Source: Diplosphaera chodatii (Eukaryota > Chlorophyta > Trebouxiophyceae > Prasiolales > Stichococcaceae). From it: a stretch of 64,000 nt of DNA. Within the stretch, counting starts at the first letter, position 1. The number at the start of each line of letters is the position of its first letter. Position numbers and translations under genes: made by a program. Below are positions 12,063 through 24,900 of this stretch, one piece after another. The DNA is taken from the NCBI GenBank assembly GCA_032358165.1, contig JAALGY010000001.1, forward strand, positions 744,001 to 808,000, in the 5' to 3' direction. The notes under the pieces were generated by a model. The model saw nothing but the letters and a program-made list of their open reading frames with translations, had not been told where the DNA came from and ran no database searches.

Positions 12063-15000
12063 ATGCTACAGCGCCTGCGGCCGGTGCTTGGCAGCCATGC
12101 GCGCCTCAGTAATGTATGGCGTTCTGGCAGCGGCACGCTACTCCCGAGGGCAGCGCAGGTGCCCAGGTCAGCAACGTCAGCCTGGCAGCGCCAGCGATCG
12201 CCGTGTGCCGCAGCCCGCCGCTTACATGTCTGCCGGTCAGCCCCCACCACAGCGCCAGCACCAGCTGATGCTGCACAGCCCCAATCAGATGCAGCCGCCG
12301 GGGCCGACAGGTCCACTGCGTACCCCTTTCCAGAAATCGAGGCCAAGTGGCAACGGTATGGTCCATGTCTGTGTCACACATGTAGTGGCCTCCTGCGGTG
12401 CCGCAGGATGGCATCAGCATGACATGCCGCCCGCGGCCCACGCAGGCATTGGGCGGAGCACAAGACATTCAGGACGCCAGAATTCAAGGACCTGGACACG
12501 ACGAAGCCCAAGTACTATGTGCTGGACATGTTTCCATACCCCAGCGGTGCCGGCCTGCATGTGGGACACCCGGAGGGCTATACAGCTACAGGTGAGCTGC
12601 AGCATGATAGAAGTGGTTGCTTAGTGTCGTCAATGCTTCCACCCCTGACAAGACTGCCGAGCCTTGCCGAGCCGCGTGCTGGTTGCCTGACGCTGTACTT
12701 GCTGCCTGCAGACATCATGGCGCGGCTGAAGCGGCACCAGGGCTTCAATGTCCTCCACCCGATTGGCTTCGATGCCTTTGGCTTGCCAGCAGAGCAGTAC
12801 GCCATTCAGGTGTACGAAGTGGACGGTGCTGTGCTGCTGGTGTTTGTCATGACTTGCCAGTGCAATGTGCAAAGTAGCTTCCGCCCGCTGACGACCATCC
12901 TTAGCACATGCTTGTGCCCTCAAACAGAGTACTGGCATGTCCAAATTGCATCTTGACCTGGCTGCAGACAGGCACGCACCCGCGTGACACGACAGCGCGC
13001 AACTGCGACCGCTTTCGGCAGCAGCTGCAGTCGCTGGGCTTCTCATACGACTGGGACCGCGAGATCTCCACCACCGACCCCGGCTACTACAAGTGGCCAC
13101 CTCCAGTTGCTACGTGGTGCAAGCAGGAGTGCTGCCGTACAAGCACAGCGTACAGGTCATGACGCAGCAGCAGCAGAGCGTTTCACACTGCGGCTGCATG
13201 GGCAGGTGGACGCAGTGGATCTTCCTGCAGCTGTTCAAGCGGGGGCTGGCGTACCAGGCGGAGGTGCCCGTCAACTGGTGCCCCGCGCTCGGCACCGTCC
13301 TCGCCAACGAGGAGGTCATCGGTGTGCAATATGCCGTCACAGCCAAGCATGCCTGCAGCCATGCTCAACTTGCATGACCCTGAATTCCAGGTCTGACACA
13401 CAGAATGGCAACATGAGCACCTGACTGATGCAGGCTGTCTGTGTCTGCACCTCCTGCAGACGGCAAGTCGGAGCGCGGAGACCACCCCGTGGTGCGCATG
13501 CCGCTGCGGCAGTGGATGCTGGCCATCACGCGGTACGCGGACCGGCTGCTGTCGGACCTGGACGGCGTCGACTGGGACGCGGGCATCAAGGCCCTGCAGC
13601 GCGCCTGGATCGGGCGGTCCGAGGTGCACGCTGCTCTGCCCCTATTACGCTGGATCGCCTCTACTGTTACTGCCATCTGCCGGCGCCTTGGGCAACACGC
13701 TGCTCATATCGTGCTGCTTAAAGCAGATACACGCAGAGCACTCCCTCTGCAGGGCGCCAGCATCAGGTTCCAGCTGGAGGGCGGTGCCTCCAGCAGCCTG
13801 CCGCCCGATGCGCTGCTCGAGGTGTACACCACGCGGCCAGACACGGTGCGGCCTGAACAGGCACATACGCTCAAGCACAGATGGCCCTTGCATCTATGCA
13901 GACTACATCCTGGCCTGCAAACAGTAAACAACCTGGCATCTTGCAAAACCCACATCACAGCACATATTTGTAACGTATGTTGCATTCCTCGCAATCTGGA
14001 GACGAGTTGCGCACCGTGATGCCCACAGATCTTTGGCGCCACATACATGGTGGTAGCGCCAGAGCACCCGCTGCTTGCAGCCCTCACAGCAGACAGCCAG
14101 CGGCCAGAGGTGGACGCCTACGTGGCGGCAGCCGCCGCTAAGTCGGATCTAGAGCGCACAGATCTGGCCAAAGAGAAGAGTGGCGTCCAGACAGGTGCGT
14201 CCTCAGCATATGTGTGTCGTGGCAGGGTTTATAAGCGTCACACCTGAGCCTGTCCTGGGGCCACGAATGCCACACCCACTCGGTGGGATCTCCTGGACTA
14301 GGTGGGCAAGCCGTAGGAGGTTTAGGCTGCAATGAATGTTGCAGGCAGCTATGCCATCAACCCAGCCACGGGGGAGCCCATCCCCGTGTGGGTCGCCGAC
14401 TACGTGCTCGGCGGCTACGGCAGCGGTGCCATCATGGCGGTGCCTGCGCACGACTCACGAGACTTCGAGTTCGCCCAGCAGTTCGGGCTGCCCATCCGGC
14501 AAGTTGTGGCGCCGGCAGATACAGTAGCAGGAAGCAGCACTGGCAGCAGCAACGGCAGCGAGGTGACGGCAGCAGAGCCAGCGGGCCTGCCCTTCTCAGG
14601 CATGTAATGCATCATCAGCACCAAGTCTGTATCCGTCATGCTTCTGAGTTGCCTTTCGTTGGACCGGCAGGGGCTACTTGCCAATGTGCCTCAACAGCAG
14701 TCTTCAAGCTGCTGCGCCTTGTGAGCAGGGCACGGCGTTGCAATGGCGTCCAGCAGTGCAGAGGCAGGTCTCAGCCTGGATGGCCTGTCAACAGCAGAGG
14801 CAGCAGCAGAGGTCATCAGGTGGTCCATCTGCTGAATTCCACCATGTCTACGTGCCTGCCTGCACTGGTTGGCCTGGCACCTGCTATCTGAAGGACTGTT
14901 GAAACTGCTGCAGTCATCAACACCCTGCACGCAATGTTGCAAAGGTGGCTGGAGGCACGGGGTGCGGGCGGGAAGCAGGTCAACTTCAAGCTGCGCGACT

Positions 15001-18000
15001 GGCTGTTTGCACGGCAGCGGTACTGGGGCGAGCCCTTCCCCATCCTCTTCCCAGAAGGCTCAGATGTGGGTTTCCTTGGGTGTCACTCTTCAGCCCTGAA
15101 CAGTGCTGGAACCTTGCCCGCAAGAAGGTTCAGGCAGTCACACTCCAATTTGCCGAGCTGAGTAGCGGATGGCTGAGCATGCGGGGCAAGCCGCTGGATA
15201 TCCAGCTCAATTGTACATTGTAACTGCGATGTGGTCACAGGAGCCGGTGGCGGTAGCGGAGGAGGACCTGCCGCTGGTGCTGCCGGACACGGACAACTTC
15301 CGGCCGCGGGGCACGCCCGAGTCGCCGCTGTCCGTCATCGAGGACTGGGTCAGCACCACCGCGCCGGACGGGCGGCCGGCGCGGCGGGAGACCAGCACCA
15401 TGCCCCAGGTGCCGGCTTTCAGCCTACACTGGCGATATGGGCATTAGGGAGTTGCGATGTACTGTGAAGTGCCGGTGCTCAGCAGCACCCAAGCCATCAT
15501 CGTGCAGCAGGACACACAAGTCCACCTGTGGGCAGCTTATCTGCACGTTGACAAGCTTTCATGACATACCCCATGCCAGCAGCTCTGCATGCTGCAGTGG
15601 GCCGGCAGCTGCTGGTACTACCTGCGGTACATCGACCCCGGCAACGGCGGCGCGCTGGTGGACCCCGAGGCCGAGAGGTACTGGATGCCCGTCGACCTGT
15701 ATGTGGGCGGCGCCGAGCATGCCGTGCTGCACCTGCTGTACGCCCGCTTCTGGCACAAGGTGAGGCGCTGGGGACCTGGTGTTGAGCTACCTTAGGAAGA
15801 AGCAAGGCAACATGGTTGCAAGGCAGTGGGCATGCTCATCAGCTGTCCAGCTGCAACTGCATCACATCTGCTGTGAACTTGCTGCAGCCTATCATGAACA
15901 CAGAATCTTAGGCCCGTTTAGCCACTGCATCATTGTATTGCTGCTGCACAGCAAGCGTGCTGAGGATGTCCGAACGATCCTAGGCCTCACTCCCTTGCAC
16001 GGCACAGGTGCTGTTCGACATCGGGGCAGTCTCAACACCGGAGCCATTCCAGCGGCTAGTCAGCCAGGGGATGATCCTGGGTGAGACCGAGTACAGCCTG
16101 TGGCAGGATGCTGACGGCGCCTCTGTGGAGCCAGAATCTGCGGGTGCAGTGCCAGTCAGGTGCGTGCATTCTGGGCCCGGCTGACAAAGGGACATTGTGC
16201 AGCGTCTGTAGTGCGCCACGATCTGTTTGGCTGCATCACACTACAGCAGGCTGACCTCCTGCTGGCGTGCCCTATCAGCAGATGTCACGACGTTGCTGCA
16301 GTACAATCGCGTATGGTGCACTGCAGGGTCGACCCAGCGGATGTGGAAAAGGTGGGCGACAGCTTCTGCCTTAAGGGGCAGCCAGACGCCAAGGTGAAAG
16401 GTCAATGGCAGCATGTGGAGGCAGTTAGCAGGCTGTGGCTTGACAGGGTGCCAGTGATATGCACTACACACCTGTCAAAGGCGCTGTGGCCAGCCCACGC
16501 CGATGCGCAACAGATGCACAACTGCACATGCGTGCGCTGTAGGTGACAGCGCGAGCGTTTAAGATGTCCAAGAGCCGCGGCAACGTGGTCAACCCGGATG
16601 ATGTGGTGCACCGCTTTGGCGCCGACAGCCTGCGGCTGTACGAGATGTTCATGGGTCCGCTGCGCGACACCAAGGTGGGTGGATGGGGCATGTTGGGATG
16701 CTTCACACCTGACGACATCAGTCACAGAGCTGACAGCCCTCTACGAGCTCTGCTCAGTAGTGAGTTGGCTGTTGCAACATGGGTGATACTACATCAATTT
16801 TTGAGTGGGAGGGCAGGCTTTCTGCAGGGCGCAAAGTGGAGCAAACTGCTGCATTGCCGCAATTGGAGCTGGACCGCATCTGACTGCAGGTGTGGAGCAC
16901 CAATGGGGTGGAGGGGGTGCACCGCTTCCTGGCGCGCGCCTGGCGCCTGTTCGAGGGCGGCCTCAGCGGCGATGCGCCCTCCGCCGAGCAACTGCGCCGG
17001 CTGCACTCCACCATCAAGCGAGTGAGTCCTCTGGCTGTCTCATTGGTGGTCCAGTGGCGTCCAGCTGAGCTGGTAGCGGCACCGTATCCCCTGACAGGAT
17101 ACTGCTGCTGCAGCTCAGTGCTGGCTCTGGCTCTTGATGCGAGTGTCTAATGGTCATGCTGCTTGCAGGTGACAGAGGAGACAGAGGCGATGCGCTTCAA
17201 CACTGGCATATCAGCCATGATGGAGTTCGTCAATGCTGCGGTAAGGATGTGGTACCGGGCTTGCATCTCTATAGCAGTGTATAACAGTGTAGCAAGTGTA
17301 ACCAGCGAACAGGACGTGAAATGCGATTTGACTCGAGTGGTCCAGACGCTTCGCACTGGTGCTTTGGCTGCACTGCATCACGCTCCTGCCTCTGCATAGG
17401 CATGGAGCGTGGTCATGCCAGTGTCATGCCAGTGTCACGGCTGACGTCATCACTCGGCTTGTATCCCACAGACCAAGTGGCCGGCGCCCCGGCCCGCCGG
17501 CGCGCTGTCGGACTTCGTGCTGCTGCTGTCGCCGTACGCGCCGCACATCGCCGAGGAGCTGTGGGCGCGGCTGGGGCACGACGGATCCATCACCTATGCG
17601 CCCTGGCCCGCGGTGGACGAGTCGCTGCTGGTGCAGAACACCGTCAAGCTGCCCGTCCAGGTGCGATGCAGTTCTGCTTGACTGCAAAGCCAATGCACAG
17701 TGCTCATCAAGACGAGCGTCACAAGGAGCTATTGTGTACGATGACGATCACTCTCTCTGCTTCTTGCCACGCCGGCGGGGTGAACCGTATGAACTTTAGT
17801 GAATGTATGCTGACTCAGATCAGCCGTCTTGCATGTGCTCAACAGGTGAACGGCAAGATGCGGGGCACTGTGGAGGTGCCGAAGGACATTGGCAGGGACG
17901 ACGCGCTGGCAGCGGCGCTGGCAGAGCTGGACAACGTGCGTGCACAGGTGGAGGGCAAGGACCTCAAGAAGGTCATCTTCGTCCCTGGCAAGATCCTGAA

Positions 18001-18016
18001 TCTGATCGCCAAGTGA
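12063..18016 (+). CDS. Leucyl-tRNA synthetase, bacterial type, organelle-targeted
   Basis: Charges tRNA-Leu in chloroplast and/or mitochondrion. Twenty exons total 2,913 nt (970 residues plus stop): 12063-12355, 12446-12591, 12712-12809, 12968-13092, 13206-13321, 13460-13623, 13753-13845, 14029-14194, 14345-14599, 14729-14819, 14945-15065, 15241-15408, 15598-15759, 16008-16159, 16327-16393, 16543-16674, 16890-17021, 17169-17240, 17472-17660 and 17846-18016. About 90 basic, Ala/Ser-rich residues before [10 protein letters not shown] look like a transit peptide. Motifs: [20 protein letters not shown] (HIGH), the editing domain with TTRPDTIFGATYM and [48 protein letters not shown] and [14 protein letters not shown]. 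The C terminus is [12 protein letters not shown] to [14 protein letters not shown]. The intron after 14599 appears to start with GC. The start could instead be 12018; 12063 has a purine at -3. Confidence 0.95.
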
Positions 18017-18293
18017 CTGGGGAGGTCAACGGTGGAACAACGCAACGACGCAGAATGGTGTCTGGTTTCCAAACCCGTCGTTCACATCGGTTCGGTTGTA
18101 CAGGCAACGTGCCAAAGCAAATGAAGTTTGCTACATCAGACGCTGAGCTGTGGACTATAGACCATGTAGGGGTTGTTCTACATCCCAAGCACTGCCCACT
18201 GTCAAGCCAACCCTGCGCTCGCATCGTCAAGCTATTGTAATGCTTGTTCTGGCCAAGAGTGTCGGCTCACACCAGGTCAGACTCTGCAGTCCC

Positions 18294-19091
18294 TCACTTC
18301 CCTCCCCACAACTTGCGCTTCAGTTCCTCGAGAGCAGCAGCACGAATACGATCAGCATGCTTGCTCCTGAGCATACTTCGGAGTGCAGCAGTGATGCACT
18401 GGAAGAGCAATGCATCGCCCAGTACCGCCACAGGCACTCTGCAATGGATCTGGACCACTCACATCTCGCTCCTTCTGTCGTCGATCCTCGTCCAGCTTCT
18501 CCTGGTCTATTTGCCTCTGGCGCCGCTGGGCACTGCATTGCCATAAGACTGCAGCCCATCATTCCCGTTGCAGCTTGGCGGACTGAGGGGTGGATCCAAA
18601 GGTGAGCCCAATGCACGGCAAATACACTCTCGGAACCGCCGGCTGTCAAAGGCACATTCTCTGCATCATCAGCATCAACTGCATTCGACGTATTCACCTG
18701 AGAAAGATGCGACCCCAAAACAGGATGGGCGGCCTGCAGAGAGGTGGCAGGCAGGTTAGTGTGCAGCTGTCATGGAAGTCGCATTGACATGAGGGTGTTT
18801 GGTCATTGCGCTGGAGGTGCATGAGGTGCAGCAAAGTGCTCACGCCGCTGCGATGAGTGCCACAACCAGAAGGCCTGGGTTGAACTGCGGCTCAAACTTG
18901 CCCAATGCCGTAGCCGCGTCGCTGACAGCATCGCCGCTTGCAGCGGCGCTGGCGTCTTGTGCCGCAGCAGAATGCAGAACTAACACTACCGCTGCCACGG
19001 CTGCTGACAATGGCCGTCTCTGCTTCTGCTGCACCTGCCGTATGCAACTGGCTGGGTGCTCGTTCTGCTGGGCTTTGCATCTCAAAGCCAT
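18294..19091 (-). CDS. Small probable thylakoid membrane protein, family not recognised
   Basis: Four exons (18844-19091, 18698-18733, 18463-18532, 18294-18359) close in frame to 139 residues. The N terminus (MALRCKAQQNEHPASCIRQV) is basic, hydroxylated and free of acidic residues at first, like a chloroplast transit peptide. It is followed by a short hydrophobic AAVAAVVLVLHSAAAQDA segment resembling a lumen-targeting signal. After a linker, FNPGLLVVALIAAAPPILFW forms one membrane span, and the protein ends in a charged helix (QRRQRQIDQEKLDEDRRQKE) and ALEELKRKLWGGK. The layout (bipartite signal, one span, basic tail) recalls small nuclear-encoded photosystem subunits, but no known subunit was matched. 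The middle 36-nt exon and the AAG acceptor of the last exon are the weakest borders. Convergent with LeuRS. Confidence 0.65.
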
Positions 19092-19823
19092 CGGTCGCTG
19101 CTTGACGTGCGGCGTGTGCGGTTGAATGAGGCTGTATCGCATCAGCATCGTTGGCTGCATGTTGCTGGGTGAGACCTGCATGTCTGAAGCACGAGATGGA
19201 TGATCGATTCCAAGTAGCAGAGCTATGCCACGCTGTACAAATCAGCGGACGGCTTTGCTATATGAAGTCGTAATCTCCGGTCTCTCCTAAGCTGCAAAAC
19301 AATAGAGGTGCACCTGTTTTGATTGAATGGAAGCGTGGCACGTGCTCCAGCAGGCAGATCGATATGCCTTCAGAGCGTCAAGTGGCTCGAACGTCAATGA
19401 GCAGCTGCAAGCATCACTGCGCAAGTGTTTTGGCCAACATGGCAGGACAGACACAGGACAACAGTCTGCTGCACCTTGCTTCCTTCGCGCAGTGGGAACA
19501 TGATGAGAGTCCCGGTCTGCACAAATAGTCTGAAAACAGCTGACCCGGCGAGCGCAGCAGCGCTGTGGCGCACAGTTGCACAATTGCATCCTGCATTCAC
19601 GCTTGCTGCTTTGGTGCCTTTGCGAGCATAGTTGGCAGCCTTACTGGCCTGCACACTCACCTAGTGCTCCTCTGCCCAAGCGCCTGTTGTCGTGCTTGCC
19701 TGTAGCAGGAAAGCTACCCCACGTCGGCAGTGTGGCACTGATCGAGGACCTGGTTCAGCAAAACAACAGAGCAGCGCATAGTCAGTGGGTACCTGCTGCC
19801 GCGGCAACGTCAGGGGTCGTAGT
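19092..19823. other. Divergent intergenic region, thylakoid protein / MAD2
   Basis: About 730 bp between two divergent start codons. A minus-strand open frame at 19394-19660 was examined, but it has no recognised motif and its splice links are unclear. The region must hold both promoters; no named element was found. Confidence 0.4.
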
Positions 19824-21573
19824 ATGGTGGCCCCCAGTCGCAACACCATCACGCTGAAGGGCTCTACCAAGACCGTGACGAAATTCTTTGGCTATGCCGT
19901 CAACAGGTGCGTCAGGACAGCTCCAGCTGACATTGCTGCAGCAGCGTGCCGTGCGTGGATACGAGAGATTGATCTGCTGATCTGTAAGCATGCATGACCG
20001 ACACAATCATGTTTGTGTCATTCCATGAGCATGCTTCTGGCTTCCTCTCTGTTGCTACTTGCTAATCGTGCCAACCTCCCCCACAGCATCTTGTACCAGC
20101 GCGGCATATACCCACCTGAGTCCTTCCAGGTTTGGCCGGAACTGCAGCAGTCAAGCATGCTGATTTGTACATGCGGTGATGCATCTCATTCAAGACGTGT
20201 GGATCATGGTCACACACTCGTCGGATGCGCTTGTGCATCAGGTGCGCAAGGTGTACGGCATATCGTTGATGGTGACGGCTGAGGAGAGCCTGACCAAGTA
20301 TCTTGCGGACGTCCTCACACAGATGTCAGGTAAGGTTCCCTGACATGGCATGCGGGCATAAGGTTGGCACGCCTACCCTCAACACACACCCCATCGTGCT
20401 GTGCTGCAGCTCACATGCGTGTGTGAGTTGCCCCGTCAGGACACCCATCCAACTGGCGTCCACCACCATGCCATGCACCATCTGCGCAGACTGGCTGCTG
20501 GCGGGGCAGCTGCAGAAGATGGTCATGGTGGTCACCAGCTGCGTGACGCACGAGGTGCAGGAGCGGTGGACCTTCGACATCCTGACAAACCCCTCCGCCA
20601 TCGCCGCAGCGTGAGCGCACTCTCGGTGCACTGTGCATATCACCTTGCCGTGAACACAGCAAGGTGACACACCAGATCGGTCTGGATGAGGGTACCAAAC
20701 CGTCAACTGCATCTGCTGCGTCGTTCCTGCCGGAAGCGTAGCATGTCAAACTGTGCTCAACCACCGTCAGCTGTGGTAGTGTCCTGTCCAATGTGTTGGC
20801 CACAGGAACGGCGAGGAGCGGCCCCAGAAGGAGGTGGTGGCCGAGATCCAGGCCATCATCCGGCAGATTACGGCCTCCGTCACCTTCCTCCCCCTCCTCC
20901 AAGACCGCTGTGCGCTGTTGCTGTCACCCCACTGCCTGACCTATTCGCGGGACCTCTCAGTGCACGAGGCATGTCTCTCGCTGACATGGTGTAGCAGATG
21001 CTCATGGGCCTCCGACAGATGGCCCTGTGCTGCGACGCAGGCAGCTTCGACCTGCTGGTATATGCAGACACAGAGTCGGATGTGCCCAGCACCTGGTGCG
21101 CTTAAGTGCCGGCAGCTGTCTGACCCTGCCGCTGCACGTTGCAATCGTGAATGTGAAGACACCCGACAGCACGTCACAGTGTGCCACTGCACCCATAGCT
21201 GCATTGCCCTGCTGAAGCAGCCTTCGCCCTTCACTCCGCCGCAGTGCTGACCATTCAAAACCCCTGCTGCAGGGAGGACAGCGACGCAAAGCTCATACAG
21301 AACCCCGCGGACGTCAAGCTGCGGTCGTTTGCCACCAGGGTGAGCATTTGCATGCTAGCTTCGGAGTATGAATGTGCAGGACATGCGTGCCTAGCTGCCT
21401 ACGCTGACTGTATCGCATAGCTGCAGCCTTGCTTGCTGTGAGCGTGTGGTGAGAGCGCTTTCAACAGCCTGATATGCTCCTTCTTGTGACGCTCACAGGT
21501 GCACAAAGTGGAAACGCTGGTGTCATATCGACACGAGGATGCAGAGAACAGCAGCATTGCAGCCAACAGTTGA
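19824..21573 (+). CDS. MAD2: Mitotic spindle checkpoint protein MAD2 (HORMA domain)
   Basis: HORMA-domain checkpoint protein that binds MAD1 and CDC20 at unattached kinetochores and restrains the anaphase-promoting complex. Eight exons (19824-19906, 20087-20129, 20242-20329, 20490-20610, 20806-20909, 21041-21095, 21273-21339, 21499-21573) close to 211 residues, close to the usual length. It starts MVAPSRNTITLKGSTKTVTK, continues with the FFGYAVNSILYQRGIYPPES region and the core helix WLLAGQLQKMVMVVTS, then VQERWTFDI and EIQAIIRQITASVTFLP. The mobile C-terminal safety belt ends TRVHKVETLVSYRHEDAE. All of these follow the MAD2 pattern rather than that of REV7/MAD2L2. Convergent with CNX1E. Confidence 0.95.
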
Positions 21574-21917
21574 CAAAGCTGTACGATTGCTGACCCTGCG
21601 AGCATTACAGAAACACGCTGCTACTACAAGACGTTGGCGGCTGCCCAGCTAGGCTCCGCTGAACAGGACCGAGACTTGAACGGAGTGTACCGTAGGCAGA
21701 GCGAGTTGGGGCCACATACGATACTCTTTATGGCAGGGTGTCTGCAGCAATAAGCAAGTGACATGACTGCGGGATGGCATCGCATTTGCATGCTGATCTG
21801 TCACCATAAGACTTCGGCTTACAGTCATTGAATGCTGATGATCAGAGAGCACCTAGTCCTAAGTTTGCAGATCGGGATCATCGAATTGCTGTGCGCCATG
21901 GCTGTGAGTGGCCGCTG
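21574..21917. other. Convergent intergenic region, MAD2 / CNX1E
   Basis: About 340 bp between two convergent stop codons. It should contain both 3' untranslated regions and polyadenylation signals. No gene seen. Confidence 0.45.
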
Positions 21918-24900
21918 TCAGCGCAAGTCGGCGATGAGCAGTGCTGACACAATCGAGCCAGCTGGCAGCTCCCCTTCGGCCTGTACAGTACAGTTCAAAA
22001 CACATTTCAAGCTGCTGGTACACTGTTCACACTTCACATGGAAACCACTGCTGCAGGATCGACCTATCTACAGTCACAAGAGGTACGCGAGGCCGCGGCC
22101 GAGCAGCAGAACAGCACTGCGCAGACGCTCTACAAAAGTCAAGTCGCTACTGCTGGCTGCAATGCTGTCAGCGTTGTCGCCAATGCTGCTGCTGGTGATG
22201 CTGACACTGTCAAGGTCCAGCGGCGACCATTGCCACAGGGCATCAAAGTGCTGCTCAGGCTGCAGCCACGGCAGCTGGCTGGGGAGCACACCAGCCGACG
22301 ATGGCTGCTGCACTCCAGGAAACTGCATCGGGCTGTGACATATCGGGCTGCTGCTGCTGCTGCCATTCCGCCAACTACCCTGCTGCGCAGGATGCTGCCG
22401 CTGGCATGCTGGCTGCCCCTGCTGATGTGCGGGCTGCCACAAACCGGCATGCGCATTCTCGTCAGCAAAGCCCTCAGCCAGGGGGGGGAGCGGCAGTTTG
22501 ATGCACCTGCGGCAGCTCCAGCAGCGCGGCCGCCGAGCGCATCGACAGCAGCCGGCTGCTGATCTGGCCGCCCGTGGAGGACGCCACAAAGCCGCCGCTC
22601 TCGGCGTCGCCGTCGCCCGCCTCTGCCGGCGAGGTGGCGGGCCAGCCGGCGGCCGGCACGCCCAGCAGCGGCACCTCCAGCAGGTCCCCCAGCGCTGCCG
22701 CTGCGGCACAACGACATGTAATGTTGCAGGTGCGAAGTTGAGCAGGCGCTGAGCAAATTGACGGCATCTCGCTGCATGGTGCATGGGCCATTCTATGGCT
22801 TGGTATAAACACGGCAAGAGCCGCCCGAAGTTGTCTGCAGTTCCTCGGGCACCAGCAGGGTGTCACCTGGAGGTTGCGATCTGGGCTCCGCGGCGTTGTC
22901 GGCTGGCGCCAGCGGCTGCCTTGGCCTCTGCAGCTTGGAAACACCGTATCAGCAGGACGGCCAGGGGCGATCACACGGCACATCCTGCGCGACCCTGCAT
23001 AAGGACCCGCTCGCCGAGAATGTTCAGATGAGTGGTGTGCTGCATAGGAATCAAGATTATACTTATACTTTAGGTATTTGGCAACACCCCTAAAAGCCGG
23101 GCACCTGGGGGGAGGGCGGCGCCCACCGCAGCGCCGCCCGGTGGTACTCGGGCCGCACCGGGTCCAGCCTGAGCGGCGCCGACAGCCTCGCGTGCAGCCG
23201 CCGCAGCATCGGCTCCTGCACGCACTCTCCGGTGCCCCCGGGTCAGCAGGCACACAGGCTGGGCTGTGCCGTTGCATATGCAGTGCAAGCCGCGCTCTTG
23301 CCAACAGACGCTCCAGAATCATCTCGGTTGAGTGGCACATGATACGTCATGTCACACAGCTGTTGGTCACCTTCCAGCCGGCCAGCTTGCGCAGGGCGGG
23401 CAGCACCACCAGGTTGAAGGTGACCAGGCTGCTGACGGGGTTGCCCGGCAGCCCAAACACCATCATGCGCTTGCGGCCTGCATGACAATGGGCTTGCCAG
23501 GGTAAACAATTGGCCCTTAGTGCAGCAGCCTGCTGGCTGCTCAGCGCATTCCTGCCAGCAGCGGCACGCCTGCTGCGCATGAAGCCATGCCGCTATGCCA
23601 CCTTGTGACCAGCTGTGTCCAAACAGCCTCACCTGGGCGGTCAAGCGTGGCGAATGTGAGCGGCTTGCCAGGCTTCATGCGCACCCGGCCGAAGTGCACC
23701 TTGGCGTGGCGCTCCAGCAGCGGCTTGACAAAGTCCTTGTCGCCCATCGACACACCCCCTGCAGGTGCTCCGGTGTGTCTTAGGATGGGCAGGTGCACAG
23801 GTGTCCCATGTCCACCTCATCCTTTCGTGGGCGTCGGTAGTACTGACAACAGTCCATGCAGGGGAGCTGCCCTGGGTACTGTTTCGAGCAGGCATAAGGC
23901 GTGCGGTATGCATAGGCACCCACCCGATGTGATGAGCACGTCAGCGCCGGCATCCAGCGCGTCCTGCAGCACCGCCTCCAGGCCCTCGACCCCTGCCGAG
24001 TCCGGGACGATGCCCTGCAGCGAGGCATGTAGTCAGCTCGCAAGTTGAAATGTTGTGGGAGCTGACTGCGTGGCCTTTGCTGCTGCCAGAGAAGCGCAGC
24101 ACAGAGGAACAGATCAAGCCTGGATCCAAGCACTGCAGCACCAGGTCCATGGTGGATGCGCCAGCGTCAGCGGCGGCCGCCAGCAGCATGGGGCGGTTGG
24201 CGTCGCGGATGGCGCCCGGGCGCAGGTGCGGCGTGGCAGGGTCCGCCACCTCGTCGCCAGTGCTAAGCACCGCAACATGCGGCGCAGCATGCACCTGCGT
24301 ACAGTTCAGTCAATCCTGTTTGCCGCTGGCCGAAGCGCGTGCATGCCACGGGGCCAGCAAGCTGATGAGGTATGTTGCAAGTAGGGCTGCTGGGCAGGGA
24401 GGCCCTTGACTACGAGGAGCATGCAGCCCTCTGTGCGGCCCCAGCAGGAGGTTGAGACATGGGGTGTGGGGCACCTGCACGGCGGTGGCGCCCACTGTCG
24501 CCAGCAGCCCGATCTCGGCGGGCCCGATGCGCTCGCCCGCCGCCAGCACCGTCTCGCCGGCGCGGATGTCAGAGCCCACCGCCCTGATGTCCTCCCCGGG
24601 GCGCGCCGCCTGCGTGCGGCAGCATGCACCACTGGTGCACCGCTGCTGGGGCTGTGCGTGCAGCATCACGGAGCACAAACATGACCAATGGGTCAGCTGT
24701 GGCCTTCGTGCAGTTGAACTGTGGCATGACATCCCTCGCGAGGTTATGATGGTGCTCAGTGCACCTTCCTGATGTGGACCACGGGGGCGCCCAGGGCTGT
24801 GCGGCCCACCACCTGGGTGTCCTCAATCTGCACCACCGCATCTGCGCCATGCGGCACCGGCCCCCCTGCAGCAGTGACCCTCGCATCAGAGTCTCCATAC

